Origin: Treponema bryantii
GTDB lineage: Bacteria > Spirochaetota > Spirochaetia > Treponematales > Treponemataceae
Assembly (NCBI RefSeq): GCF_036492245.1
Contig: NZ_AP025286.1
Span: 62,001 to 126,000, forward strand
DNA length: 64,000 nucleotides
Reading direction: 5' to 3'
The notes under the pieces were generated by a model. That model saw only the letters and a program-made list of their open reading frames with translations. It did no database searches and had not been told where the DNA came from. This document shows, piece after piece, positions 1 to 8,881 of this stretch. Made by a program: the position numbers and the translations under genes. Numbering within the stretch: the first letter of the stretch is position 1; every line of letters starts with the position of its first letter.

Positions 1-114
1 CCAAGAGTTATATTGAAAAATATTGCTGAAAAGGAAGAAGTAAATTCTATATGTTCAAATATCAAAAAAAATCCAGAGGAGTTTTTGGAAACTTATTTTG
101 AGCTTAAAAAATAA
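1..114 (+). CDS. C-terminal fragment of an unidentified gene
   Basis: The reading frame is open from the window edge and ends at TAA 112-114, giving 37 residues ending in NPEEFLETYFELKK. The fragment is charged and probably helical, and I do not recognise a family. A 10-bp-stem hairpin follows at 120-142, so it may be the end of a separate transcription unit. It could be another gene of the peptide cluster or an unrelated neighbour, and the sequence does not decide this. Confidence 0.4.
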   Translation, partial: PRVILKNIAEKEEVNSICSNIKKNPEEFLETYFELKK

Positions 115-119
115 TATGG

Positions 120-142
120 ACAGTTTTAAGTTTTAAAACTGT
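120..142 (+). terminator. Stem-loop after the upstream gene
   Basis: The arm ACAGTTTTAA (120-129) is exactly complementary to 133-142 around a 3-base loop, six bases after the upstream stop codon. The downstream tract is not T-rich, so it may be a weak terminator or an mRNA 3'-end structure. An imperfect inverted repeat (TGTACGGTA 152-160 against TACTGTACA 169-177) lies between it and the precursor gene and could be a regulator site. Confidence 0.35.
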
Positions 143-256
143 GTATATATATGTACGGTAGGGTTAGATACTGTACAAAAAAAGATAATAACAAAGTATT
201 ACACTAACCATAATGCTGTGTTATTAAAAAAAACTTCAAAAAAATAGGAGAAAAAA

Positions 257-409
257 ATGAAAAAAATCGAGGATTTCGGTGTAATGGAATCTTTTGGTAT
301 GGATGAAATTACAGTTGATGACATGTTCGATGTTGATGGTGCTTGTTTCTTTAATTTTTTCTGTAGTTGTGATACTGCAGGTGCACATTATACCGTACAT
401 CATTGTTAA
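257..409 (+). CDS. RiPP precursor peptide with C39-type leader (50 aa)
   Basis: This short ORF has a Shine-Dalgarno AGGAG at 246-250. The leader (residues 1-29) is acidic. Around the proposed cleavage after Gly28-Ala29, hydrophobic residues fall at -4 (V26), -7 (M23) and -12 (I18), with Asp22 at -8, the pattern of double-glycine leaders cut by C39 peptidases. The predicted 21-residue core begins CFFNFFCSC and ends YTVHHC, with cysteines at 30, 36, 38 and 50. The genes at 2024-7821 encode a radical SAM/SPASM enzyme, a C39 exporter and an HlyD adaptor, so modification followed by cleavage and export is the likely fate. Thioether (sactipeptide or ranthipeptide) links to Cys, or a three-residue cyclophane at Phe-Phe-Asn (31-33), are both possible. 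The product family is unknown to me. Confidence 0.8.
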   Translation: MKKIEDFGVMESFGMDEITVDDMFDVDGACFFNFFCSCDTAGAHYTVHHC

Positions 410-438
410 GACTAAAAAAGAATAATTAATTTATTTCT

Positions 439-476
439 CCCGTGAAAAAAAATCTTTTTTTTCACGGGTTTTAATA
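439..476 (+). terminator. Rho-independent terminator or attenuator after the precursor gene
   Basis: CCCGTG (439-444) pairs with CACGGG (463-468), and A-rich against T-rich arms between them extend the stem. A short T tract follows (469-472). It sits 30 bases after the precursor stop and before the biosynthetic genes. RiPP operons often use such a structure to make much more precursor than enzyme mRNA, and that reading is inferred here. Confidence 0.7.
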
Positions 477-486
477 ATGGTATTTT

Positions 487-1944
487 ATGATCTTTTCAAA
501 AAAAAATTTTAAAAAACAAATTATAAAAAATAAGATTATTCCATATGATTTAGCTACTCTTTCTAAATATTCAGAAGTTGAAGAAATTTCACTTGAACAA
601 ATGGAAAATGATCTTGAAGAATTCTGTTATATTCTGGAAAACTGCTATGCAGGATTTGAAGCAGCGAAAATAAAAGGCTTGAATATTGAGAATGAAAAGA
701 AGGCTGTTATATCCAAATTGAATAAGGCTCCAGTTGTAAAGCTCTCAGATTTTGCAGAAAGTCTTTATCAAAATTTTTCGCCATATATATCAGATACCCA
801 TTTTACTATTAAATCTTCTAATAAAAATACTTCAATTAATTATCATTTTATTAAAAATTTAAATATTTATTTCTCGGATCTATATGTAATAAAAAAAGAT
901 GGAAAAATATTTGTAAATGAGAGTCCAGACAAAGCAATTAAAACAGGAAGCATTGTTCAACTTGAAAATATAGCTGATTATTTATTTGAATATCCGGCTA
1001 AAGGTAAAAATATCTATAGATTAGGTATTTTATCCGAAAATAATCAATCTGAAATCATCATAAAAATTAATAATAAAGAGGTTGTTCTGCCGGTTTGCAG
1101 AGAATTATCAAATAATGAAGGTTTTTCATTTAAAATTAAAGAGTGTAATAAAGCAATCTGGATAAGATATAATCGTTGTTGCTATAACAATGAAGATCAA
1201 AAAGAACAAATACAATATTTTTCGAATTCAGCAGATAAATGTAAAAATAAGGATGTAATTATTCTGGATATAAGAGGAAACCATGGTGGAGATGACAGTT
1301 ATTCCTTAAAGTTTTATTCTGATTTATATTTTAACAATAAGAAAAAATCTGAAAAATTTTTATGTAAATATAGAGCACCTGAAAAATGGATTTATTCTTT
1401 GGCGTCAATAAAAGCAGCTAAATATTCATTAAACAGATTTTGTGATTTATCAGTTCAAAGCAATAAAAAAATGCTAAATAAAATCATAAAATTAGAAAAA
1501 AAATTCAATCGAAAACCACAATTACTTATAGAACGGGTTTTAGAATCTAAAGTTGATTTTAAAGAACCTGCATACGAAGGAAAAATCATTATAATCACTG
1601 ACAATGGAGTGGCATCTTCTGGAGAATCAATTCTTGAACAGGCTTATCTTTTTTTCAAGAAAAAAAATCAGCTAATACAGATTGGAACAAATACTGCAGG
1701 ATGTGCTTCTTTCGGGAACCTTTTATCTTATCATCTTTCTAACAGTGGTTTGCAGGTCACCTGTGGATTTACCGATTTTTCTGAAAATGTATCAAAATCA
1801 AAAAAATTTAAAGGCGAAGGTAAAGGGTATTATCCTGATTACTGGTGTAGTGTAAAAGATTTGAAAAAAACTATTGAATCTGTTTTGAATCTGAATAACG
1901 AAGATAACTTATTTAAGTTTATAAATGATTTGGCTCTTGAGTAA
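487..1944 (+). CDS. S41-family (C-terminal processing/tricorn-like) peptidase
   Basis: This 485-residue protein has S41 hallmarks: a DIRGNHGG strand-turn at 261-268 and a VASSGE motif at 375-380, where Ser377 sits at the position of the S41 nucleophile. There is no Lys equivalent to the Ser-Lys dyad of CtpA. A candidate His105 (SDTHFTI) recalls the Ser/His/Glu subgroup of the family. No signal peptide is seen, so it probably acts in the cytoplasm. It lies between the precursor and the radical SAM gene and is as AT-rich as both. It could trim the leader or core, degrade the mature peptide as self-protection, or regulate the locus. The start has no clear ribosome binding site, so the N-terminus is uncertain. 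Confidence 0.75.
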   Translation: MIFSKKNFKKQIIKNKIIPYDLATLSKYSEVEEISLEQMENDLEEFCYILENCYAGFEAAKIKGLNIENEKKAVISKLNKAPVVKLSDFAESLYQNFSPYISDTHFTIKSSNKNTSINYHFIKNLNIYFSDLYVIKKDGKIFVNESPDKAIKTGSIVQLENIADYLFEYPAKGKNIYRLGILSENNQSEIIIKINNKEVVLPVCRELSNNEGFSFKIKECNKAIWIRYNRCCYNNEDQKEQIQYFSNSADKCKNKDVIILDIRGNHGGDDSYSLKFYSDLYFNNKKKSEKFLCKYRAPEKWIYSLASIKAAKYSLNRFCDLSVQSNKKMLNKIIKLEKKFNRKPQLLIERVLESKVDFKEPAYEGKIIIITDNGVASSGESILEQAYLFFKKKNQLIQIGTNTAGCASFGNLLSYHLSNSGLQVTCGFTDFSENVSKSKKFKGEGKGYYPDYWCSVKDLKKTIESVLNLNNEDNLFKFINDLALE

Positions 1945-2023
1945 AACAATTATGGGAAATGCTACCTGACAATATTTTATAATTTTGTTGGGTTGTAAAT
2001 AAAAATATTAAAAGGATTAGAAA

Positions 2024-4489
2024 ATGGACTATAACAATCGTTTTTATTTATTTGATACAGAAAAGAATAATTATTTATATGATAATTTTACAAAAGAAAT
2101 ATACAATATAGAAAAGGAAGTTTCGGAAAAATTTAAGGAAATACTTGAAAAAAATACTGATAATTTTAATTTATCTGATTTTCCGGAAAATTCCCGTCAG
2201 GATATACAAAATCTTATTAACGCAAAAGAAAAGACTGTTCCTACTTTTCGTCAAAAGAAATGTTTTATAACAATAAATGTTTCAAATAAATGTAATTTGA
2301 ATTGTATTTATTGCTACAGAAAACACGAAAATAAAAGTCATCTTACAAAAGAAAATCTTCTGGAAATTGTTGAATTTGCCACTACAAAATATATGCCAGA
2401 AGCACCTGAGTATATTTTTAGTTTTGGTTTTACATCTGAACCTTTATTAGATTTCCAATTGTTAAAAGACTTTGATGAGATAATAGCAGATCATGAAGGC
2501 TTTTTATTTAAGCATGAGGATTTTATTAAGATTTCTGAAAAACAATTATTTGAAAAACTACCGATTGAAATACAGGAAAAATATAAGTCTGAAAGATGTG
2601 ATAAACCTGGCGAAATTGAAGATTCTTATTTAAAAATATTAAATCAAATCCTGAAAAATGAGTCGTTGTGGAATTACTGGCAGATACAAAAAGATGAATA
2701 TGTAAAATCAATGATTGCTTTTTCAAATAAGCTTTTTAAACAAAAAAGTGCCATGGCAAACAGAATTCTTCTTAATGAGCAATTCGAGGGGCTGATTAAA
2801 GAGCCAAAAGTAAAATATTATACTTTATTCTTCTATTCAAACGGTACTCTTTTAAATCAAGAGCATATTGATTTTATAAAAGGCATGTATAAAACAGATT
2901 TCTGGATTAGTATTGATGGACCTGAATACATAAATAATTATTCAAGAAATTATGCAAACGGAAAATCTTCATTTAACGATGTAATAAAAGGAATTGAATT
3001 ATTACAGAAGAATAACATTAAAGTAAATATCAATAGTGTTATTACTCCAAAAAATATAAATCTTTTAGAAATTGTCGATTTCTTTAAAAGCTTAAAAATA
3101 AACTCTATGAATTTTCAACTGGTACGAAGTGAAAATCTTAAATTCAGTAAGGAAATACTTTATGAGTATTTAGCAAACTTTGATAAACTTTTGGAACGAG
3201 TAATAGATGGAATAAAGAATAAAGATTATTTTTATATAAATTTCCTAAAACCACATTATTTCTTTGATGCATTGCAAAATTATTATACAAAAGGATTTAC
3301 TACCAAAAGATGTGATTGGGGTGAAAAACTATCGGTAAATGCAGAAGGAGAATTATATCATTGTGAATCTACTGTTGACCTGGAACAAAAGATAGGAACC
3401 TTTAGAGACAATATTACTTATGCAGATATTGAAGATAATAAAACCGTAGATCAAAAAGAAAAATGTAAAAATTGTTTTGCAAAAAACTTATGTGGCGGTA
3501 CCTGTTATTATTACACGCTGCTTACAGGAAATGAAATAAATGAAATTGAATGTATTTACAGAAAAGAGATAATAAAAAAAGTATTTAAATTTTATGCAAC
3601 TTTGATGGAAATGCATGAACTGAAGTCTGTTATGAATATTGTTACTGGTAAACAAGAAGTAAATAATTTTATTAATGAAAACAAGAAACTTCCAGTTAAT
3701 AAAAAGTTTATTCTTGAACAACAGAAGTTTGATAAGCTTGACGGCTGGTTTAGCGGACTCTCAAGAGCTATATTTGATAGCATTCTCAGTCTTCAAGAAA
3801 AAAATAGCATTTTGGGAAATTGTTTTGAAATTGGTACCTGGAAAGGTAAATCGGCAATTGAGATTGCAAAATTCTTACGAGAGAATGAAAGATTATTACT
3901 GATAGATCCATTGTTAGAAAATAATAAAGAAGAAATTTTTGCTAACTTGAAAGACATCACTGGTAAAGATGAATCTTTTCTTCAGATTTATTCTGGTTAT
4001 TCAGAAGAATTTGATTATTATTCCGAAGAAAAAAATTATATGAAGAAAACACGTTTTATTCATATTGATGGATGTCATGTTGGTGAAAGTGTTTACAATG
4101 ATTTGGTTTTGGCAGAAAAATTACTATCTAAAGATGGCGTTATTGTTGTAGATGATTTCTTTAATATTGAATATCCACAAATTACAGAAGCAACCTATAA
4201 GTACCTGAGTAATAACGAATTTACATTAAGACTCTTCCTTGCAGGTTCAAATAAAGCGTATTTGTGTCGCCCAAATAGTTATGCATTTTATTATGATTTT
4301 TGTATTTCAATGCTGCAGAAAGAACTATTGGTAAGGAGCTATGCTATGAAAATTATGAAGACTTCTCCAATTGGAGATAGTTTAACAATTTCACTCAAAC
4401 CCTTTGATGCAAAAGCAGATTTACCAAATGGTTTTCAAGGATTTGACTGGGCTCAGGATAAAATTGAATATATAGGATATAAGAAATAA
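2024..4489 (+). CDS. Radical SAM/SPASM peptide maturase fused to a class I methyltransferase
   Basis: This 821-residue protein has three parts. The radical SAM domain carries the CxxxCxxC cluster (Cys90, Cys94, Cys97), and an unusual insert of about 100 residues precedes the YSNGTLL strand near 271. A SPASM domain shows the full seven-cysteine set (430, 447, 481, 484, 490, 494, 510), which binds two auxiliary Fe-S clusters in characterised peptide maturases. Residues from about 570 form a Rossmann methyltransferase with the SAM loop FEIGTWKGKS (601-610) and an IVVDDFF strand, closest in look to the Methyltransf_24/CmcI-like group. The ribosome binding site AAGGA precedes ATG 2024, and the stop abuts the exporter start. 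It presumably installs a carbon cross-link in the precursor, and the methyltransferase may add a second modification. The chemistry is inferred. Confidence 0.85.
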   Translation: MDYNNRFYLFDTEKNNYLYDNFTKEIYNIEKEVSEKFKEILEKNTDNFNLSDFPENSRQDIQNLINAKEKTVPTFRQKKCFITINVSNKCNLNCIYCYRKHENKSHLTKENLLEIVEFATTKYMPEAPEYIFSFGFTSEPLLDFQLLKDFDEIIADHEGFLFKHEDFIKISEKQLFEKLPIEIQEKYKSERCDKPGEIEDSYLKILNQILKNESLWNYWQIQKDEYVKSMIAFSNKLFKQKSAMANRILLNEQFEGLIKEPKVKYYTLFFYSNGTLLNQEHIDFIKGMYKTDFWISIDGPEYINNYSRNYANGKSSFNDVIKGIELLQKNNIKVNINSVITPKNINLLEIVDFFKSLKINSMNFQLVRSENLKFSKEILYEYLANFDKLLERVIDGIKNKDYFYINFLKPHYFFDALQNYYTKGFTTKRCDWGEKLSVNAEGELYHCESTVDLEQKIGTFRDNITYADIEDNKTVDQKEKCKNCFAKNLCGGTCYYYTLLTGNEINEIECIYRKEIIKKVFKFYATLMEMHELKSVMNIVTGKQEVNNFINENKKLPVNKKFILEQQKFDKLDGWFSGLSRAIFDSILSLQEKNSILGNCFEIGTWKGKSAIEIAKFLRENERLLLIDPLLENNKEEIFANLKDITGKDESFLQIYSGYSEEFDYYSEEKNYMKKTRFIHIDGCHVGESVYNDLVLAEKLLSKDGVIVVDDFFNIEYPQITEATYKYLSNNEFTLRLFLAGSNKAYLCRPNSYAFYYDFCISMLQKELLVRSYAMKIMKTSPIGDSLTISLKPFDAKADLPNGFQGFDWAQDKIEYIGYKK

Positions 4490-6676
4490 ATGGGGTTTAT
4501 GAAATATATACAACAACTTGATCAGAGTGACTGTGGCTGTGCTTGTCTTGCAATGATAGCAAGCTACTTTAAATGTCAGGTAAGTTTAAAAAGAATCCGC
4601 GAAGTGTCTGGAACAGATAAAAACGGTACAAATTTAAACGGTATGATTATTGCCGCGAAAGATCTTTCTTTTAATGCACGGGCCTTGAAAGGTGAAAAAA
4701 AACATATAACTCCTGATTTACCGGTACCCTTTATTGCTCATGAAGCAGTAGCAGACAATGGTAATGAATTTTTTCATTATGTTGTAGTTCGCAAAATAAC
4801 AAAGAAACGAGTATATATTTATGATCCTGATATTTATAGAAATAAATGCTCACTTTCGATAGAAGATTTCTGTAAAGAATGGACGGGATATTGTCTTTTT
4901 CTTACCCCTTCTTCTGATTTTAAAATTACAAAGGAAGAAAAAAGAAATTCTCTAGGTCGTTTTCTACCTATTTTGAAACCACATATGGGTTTATTATCTG
5001 TAGTGAGTATTGTCTCTTTTCTTCTTATTTTATTTGGAATTGTTACATCCTTTTATTTCCAATATGTAATTGATGAAGTAATTTACTCAAACAGTTTATC
5101 TACTCTTACTGTGCTTTCTGTTGGGGTTTTGATATTATCGCTTTTCAGAAGTTTTTTAACTGCAATAAGAAGTTATATGTTAAATGTATTTTCTACAAAG
5201 ATTGATTTTCATTTAATATTTGCTTATTTCAGTCATGTAATGAAATTACCTGTTTCTTTTTTTGATACAAGAAGAACAGGCGAAATCTTATCGAGAATGC
5301 GCGATGCACAAAAAATCCGTACTACATTAACTGATGCTGCCATTACTGTAATTATGGATACGTTAATGGTATTTGTTGTTGGAGCAATTCTTTTAATAAA
5401 AAATAAAATGCTTTTTGGCATAGCTGTAAGTATGGTGCCAGTTTCGTCAATTATTATTTGGATTACCGCAAAACCTTTTGCAAAACAATACAGAAAATAT
5501 ACTGCAGAGAATGCAAATGTGGATTCTTATTTAGTTGAAACTATGAATGGCGGAACAACAATAAAAGCTCTGAATGCCAGTGAATATGCTTTTGCTGAAT
5601 ATGAAAAATTGCAGACAAAATCAGTTTGGACATATTTTAAATTAAATGTCTGGCAAACGATTAGAAATATTTTTACAGATTTCTTTAGTGAAAGCGGTAC
5701 AAATCTAATTTTCTGGGTTGGAAGTTTTTTGATTCTGAAAGGTAAAATGAGTTTAGGTGAACTGTTCTCATTTAACGCACTTCTGGCGTATTTTTTAGGA
5801 CCTTTAAATCGTTTAGTGAATCTTCAGCCAAAGGTACAGGAAGCTCTTGTGTCAGCAGACAGAATTATGGAAATTCTGGAATTAGATGAAGAATTTGAAG
5901 AAAATCCTGAAAAATCAAGAATTAGCAGATATATCCGGCCTGAAAAGATTGAAGGTGAATTACAAATAAAGAATGTAGATTTTACTTATGGTACCCGAAG
6001 ACAGATTTTATTTGATATTAATGTTTCTATAAATAAAGGCGATTGGGTAGCTTTTGTTGGAGAAAGTGGAAGTGGAAAATCAACTCTTGTAAAATTATTA
6101 TTAAAATTTTATAAGCCTCAGAATGGTGATATCGTTCTTGATAATAACAATCTCGAGGATTTGGATACTTTTTATTTAAGAAGCAAAATTGGATATGTTC
6201 CACAAGATATATTTTTGTTTTCAGGAACAATAGCAGATAATATTTCACTTCATAAATCTAACGCAACGATTGAAGATATTATTGAAGCCAGCAAGAAAGC
6301 AGGGGCTCATGAATTTATAAGTAAACTACCAGGACGATACAATACCATATTATCTGAAAGGGGGTCATCATTAAGTGGTGGAGAACGCCAGCGTATAGCT
6401 TTGGCCAGGGCACTTTTAGGAAAACCAGAGTTACTGATTTTTGATGAAGCCACCAGTAGTTTGGATAATATCAGCGAACGAAGTATTCATGAAACCTTAA
6501 AGAACTTAAGAAAAGAAAAAGTTACTACTATTCTAATTGCTCATAGACTTACTACTGTCATAAATTGCGATAAGATTTTTGTTATGGAACATGGAAGAAT
6601 TGTTGAAGAAGGAACTCATGAACAGTTAAAGGTTAATAAGGGGCTGTATCAAAAACTTTGGGAGAGTTCAAAATGA
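4490..6676 (+). CDS. Peptidase-containing ABC exporter (PCAT) with C39 leader protease
   Basis: This 728-residue half-transporter has three modules. The N-terminal C39 papain-like domain has a triad read as Cys15 (DCGCAC), His96 (FHYVVV) and Asp112 (YDPD). A six-helix exporter membrane domain spans about 160-440. The ATPase has Walker A GESGSGKST (about 523-531), the LSGGERQ signature and Walker B LLIFDEATSSLD. PCATs cleave double-glycine leaders and export the core, which fits the Gly-Ala site in the precursor at 257-409. Its ATG directly follows the radical SAM stop; an in-frame ATG nine bases later (4499) is an alternative start. It overlaps the adaptor gene by four bases (ATGA). Confidence 0.93.
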   Translation: MGFMKYIQQLDQSDCGCACLAMIASYFKCQVSLKRIREVSGTDKNGTNLNGMIIAAKDLSFNARALKGEKKHITPDLPVPFIAHEAVADNGNEFFHYVVVRKITKKRVYIYDPDIYRNKCSLSIEDFCKEWTGYCLFLTPSSDFKITKEEKRNSLGRFLPILKPHMGLLSVVSIVSFLLILFGIVTSFYFQYVIDEVIYSNSLSTLTVLSVGVLILSLFRSFLTAIRSYMLNVFSTKIDFHLIFAYFSHVMKLPVSFFDTRRTGEILSRMRDAQKIRTTLTDAAITVIMDTLMVFVVGAILLIKNKMLFGIAVSMVPVSSIIIWITAKPFAKQYRKYTAENANVDSYLVETMNGGTTIKALNASEYAFAEYEKLQTKSVWTYFKLNVWQTIRNIFTDFFSESGTNLIFWVGSFLILKGKMSLGELFSFNALLAYFLGPLNRLVNLQPKVQEALVSADRIMEILELDEEFEENPEKSRISRYIRPEKIEGELQIKNVDFTYGTRRQILFDINVSINKGDWVAFVGESGSGKSTLVKLLLKFYKPQNGDIVLDNNNLEDLDTFYLRSKIGYVPQDIFLFSGTIADNISLHKSNATIEDIIEASKKAGAHEFISKLPGRYNTILSERGSSLSGGERQRIALARALLGKPELLIFDEATSSLDNISERSIHETLKNLRKEKVTTILIAHRLTTVINCDKIFVMEHGRIVEEGTHEQLKVNKGLYQKLWESSK

Positions 6677-7821
6677 GTGAAAAAGTAGTTACAACAATAA
6701 AATTTGATGATTTCAAATTCAGTAGAGATTTTTTTGATTTAAAAATTTCAAAGAAATACTATAGATTTGTTTTTTTAGTATTAGCCTTTATTATATCTTT
6801 TTTTATTTGGATGATAGTTTCTAATTTTGATATTGTTGTAAAAGGAAACGCTGTAATACGTCCGAAAAATGAAGTTTCAATAATAAAAATCCGAAATAGT
6901 GGAATTGTTAGAGAAAAAAATTATGTAAATGGCTCTATTGTAAAAACAGGAGATCTTCTTTTTTCTCTTGATTCTGATGTAATTATGTCAGACATTGAAA
7001 ATACGAAGCTCCAAATTCTACGAAATGAAAACAAGCTTGATGTTCTTGATAAATTAAAAAAAATTATTGAGAGTGAAGAAATTCCTAATGAAATTGATGA
7101 AGCAAGTATCAGGGCAAATATATATTTTTCTGAGAAAAATCAAAAGAAATTATATTTTGAAAAAGCAGATATGTTATATAAAAATGAAATTGCATTACCT
7201 GATGCTTTAACTTACAGTCAGAAAATCTTTGAGTTAAAAAATGAGAGGGATATAGCTAAGGCAGATTTAGATAAATTTTCTGCTGATTTTATGTATTCTC
7301 TATTGTTAGAGAATTATAATCTACAAAAAGAAAAGGCAGATTTAGCCCAGAAATTAAAACAATTGGAAGAACAATTATCGCAATGTGAAATAATTGCAAC
7401 TAAAGATGGCATTGTTGAAGAATTAACGACTTTCAGTGTTGGAGATTTACTTGGAAGTGGGGAAAACATAATTAGAATAGTTCCTTTAAATTCTGACAAT
7501 ATAAAAGCAATTGTAAATATTCTTGAAAAAGATATTTCGGATATAAAAATTGGACAGGAAGTAAAAATTAAACTTTCTGCATTCAATGAACATGAATATG
7601 GACAGATAAAAGGTTATGTTTCCAGAATCGGAGCAGATACTATATATGAAAATAATGTTCCTTATTACCAGATAGATATTGAAATTAAAGATAGTACTAT
7701 CAAAAGTAAAAAAGGAACATTAAGTTATCTTAGACCCGGTATGACTGGAATTGCAAGAATAAAAGTAAACCAGAAGAAACTTATGGCTTACGTTTTAGAA
7801 AAAATTAATTTAAAGGATTAG
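6673..7821 (+). CDS. HlyD-family periplasmic adaptor (membrane fusion protein)
   Basis: This 382-residue protein has one N-terminal membrane helix (about 28-48), a split lipoyl-like domain (KGNAVIRP ... VNGSIVKTGDLLFSLD), a coiled-coil hairpin with a QLEEQLSQC segment, and a C-terminal beta-barrel. The ATG at 6673 is preceded by GGGAGAG and overlaps the exporter stop. It should bridge the PCAT to an outer-membrane channel, as adaptors do in diderm type I secretion. No TolC-like gene is seen in the window, so a shared outer-membrane protein is probably used. It is the last gene of the peptide operon and converges on the next gene. Confidence 0.9.
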   Translation: MSEKVVTTIKFDDFKFSRDFFDLKISKKYYRFVFLVLAFIISFFIWMIVSNFDIVVKGNAVIRPKNEVSIIKIRNSGIVREKNYVNGSIVKTGDLLFSLDSDVIMSDIENTKLQILRNENKLDVLDKLKKIIESEEIPNEIDEASIRANIYFSEKNQKKLYFEKADMLYKNEIALPDALTYSQKIFELKNERDIAKADLDKFSADFMYSLLLENYNLQKEKADLAQKLKQLEEQLSQCEIIATKDGIVEELTTFSVGDLLGSGENIIRIVPLNSDNIKAIVNILEKDISDIKIGQEVKIKLSAFNEHEYGQIKGYVSRIGADTIYENNVPYYQIDIEIKDSTIKSKKGTLSYLRPGMTGIARIKVNQKKLMAYVLEKINLKD

Positions 7822-8783
7822 TAATCCAGTGTGATGTTTCCAGAGGAGGTGCGGAGTTTGATTTCTGCACCACCGCCGTTGTAGTCCATTTTGTAGCTTT
7901 CGCGAGGGTTCAGGCGGTTGTTGTTGAACTTGTCGCGGAAGGTGCCGGAAGTGCATGAAGCATCTACTGAGAATTTAGCACGCATTGGAATGTAAAGATC
8001 GATGTTTCCGCTTGAGCATTCTATTGAAGAGCTGGCGGTTGGTTCTGTTTTGAGTTCAAGGGCAACGCCACCGCTTGAATTGTGGGCATCAAAATAATCG
8101 CAGTCGAGTTTCTTTACAGAGATTTTTCCGCTTGTTGATTTAAATTCTGCATATTCGCAGGCAAAGTCTTCAATTTCTATTTCACCGCTTGTTGAGTGGA
8201 TTTCTCCTGTTTCACCAGTAAATTTCTTTAATTTGATGTCTCCACTGCTTGAAGTAACATTTAATTCATCTGAATCCAGGTTGTAAAGGTCGATATCACC
8301 ACTGCTTGAAGTAATCTTTATATTGTCAGAAAAAAGTCCTTTTTCAGAATTAATTTCACCGCTTGAAGCTGAGAGTCTGATTTCATTTTTAGCTGAAAGC
8401 GGACGTTCAATATTTATTTCTCCACTGGAAATCTTAATGGAGATTTCATCGAAGTCTTTTTTTTGTGGAACGTAAACAATTACTGTACAGTTGAGGCCTG
8501 TTGGATCCGGGAAAAAGCTGACACCCTTTCTTACAGATTCTATATAAAGTGTTGATCCGGAAACTGAAACTTCCGGAATATATTTTTTATAGTTGCAGTA
8601 GATTTCAACTTCTATGCTTGTGGTGTCATAGGTTTCTTTGATTGTAATATTCTCTGAAGTAAGTTCAAATTCAAGATTTTCTAAGGCATTTGCACCGAAC
8701 TGTTCTTTTTTAATCAGATTTGGAAGGGCAAAAAGTCCAAATGTGAGTGAAGCAAGAATTATTGTTGTGAAAAGTTTTTTCAT
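7818..8783 (-). CDS. Exported DUF4097-family beta-helical protein
   Basis: This 321-residue protein begins with a signal peptide (MKKLFTTIILASLTFGLFA). It then has a run of SSGEI/SSGDI repeats about 16-20 residues apart, typical of the DUF4097 putative adhesin fold. A possible upstream Met is rejected because AGAGG lies 8 bases before ATG 8783. No enzymatic residues are apparent. It probably sits in the periplasm or on the surface, and its function is unknown. The 3' end overlaps the convergent adaptor gene by four bases, and base composition rises here compared with the peptide locus. Confidence 0.8.
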   Translation of the reverse strand: MKKLFTTIILASLTFGLFALPNLIKKEQFGANALENLEFELTSENITIKETYDTTSIEVEIYCNYKKYIPEVSVSGSTLYIESVRKGVSFFPDPTGLNCTVIVYVPQKKDFDEISIKISSGEINIERPLSAKNEIRLSASSGEINSEKGLFSDNIKITSSSGDIDLYNLDSDELNVTSSSGDIKLKKFTGETGEIHSTSGEIEIEDFACEYAEFKSTSGKISVKKLDCDYFDAHNSSGGVALELKTEPTASSSIECSSGNIDLYIPMRAKFSVDASCTSGTFRDKFNNNRLNPRESYKMDYNGGGAEIKLRTSSGNITLDY

Positions 8784-8881
8784 TATGATACCTCTTATTG
8801 AATTCAACACTCCGTAGGGCGGGAAATGTTACTTCCATATTTAATATATCAATTTTAGTTTTATTTGTGTATATTAGACTT

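Noticed and set aside
3488-3783. Antisense frames within the radical SAM gene
   Set aside because: They are low-complexity mirror frames of an AT-rich gene without ribosome binding sites.
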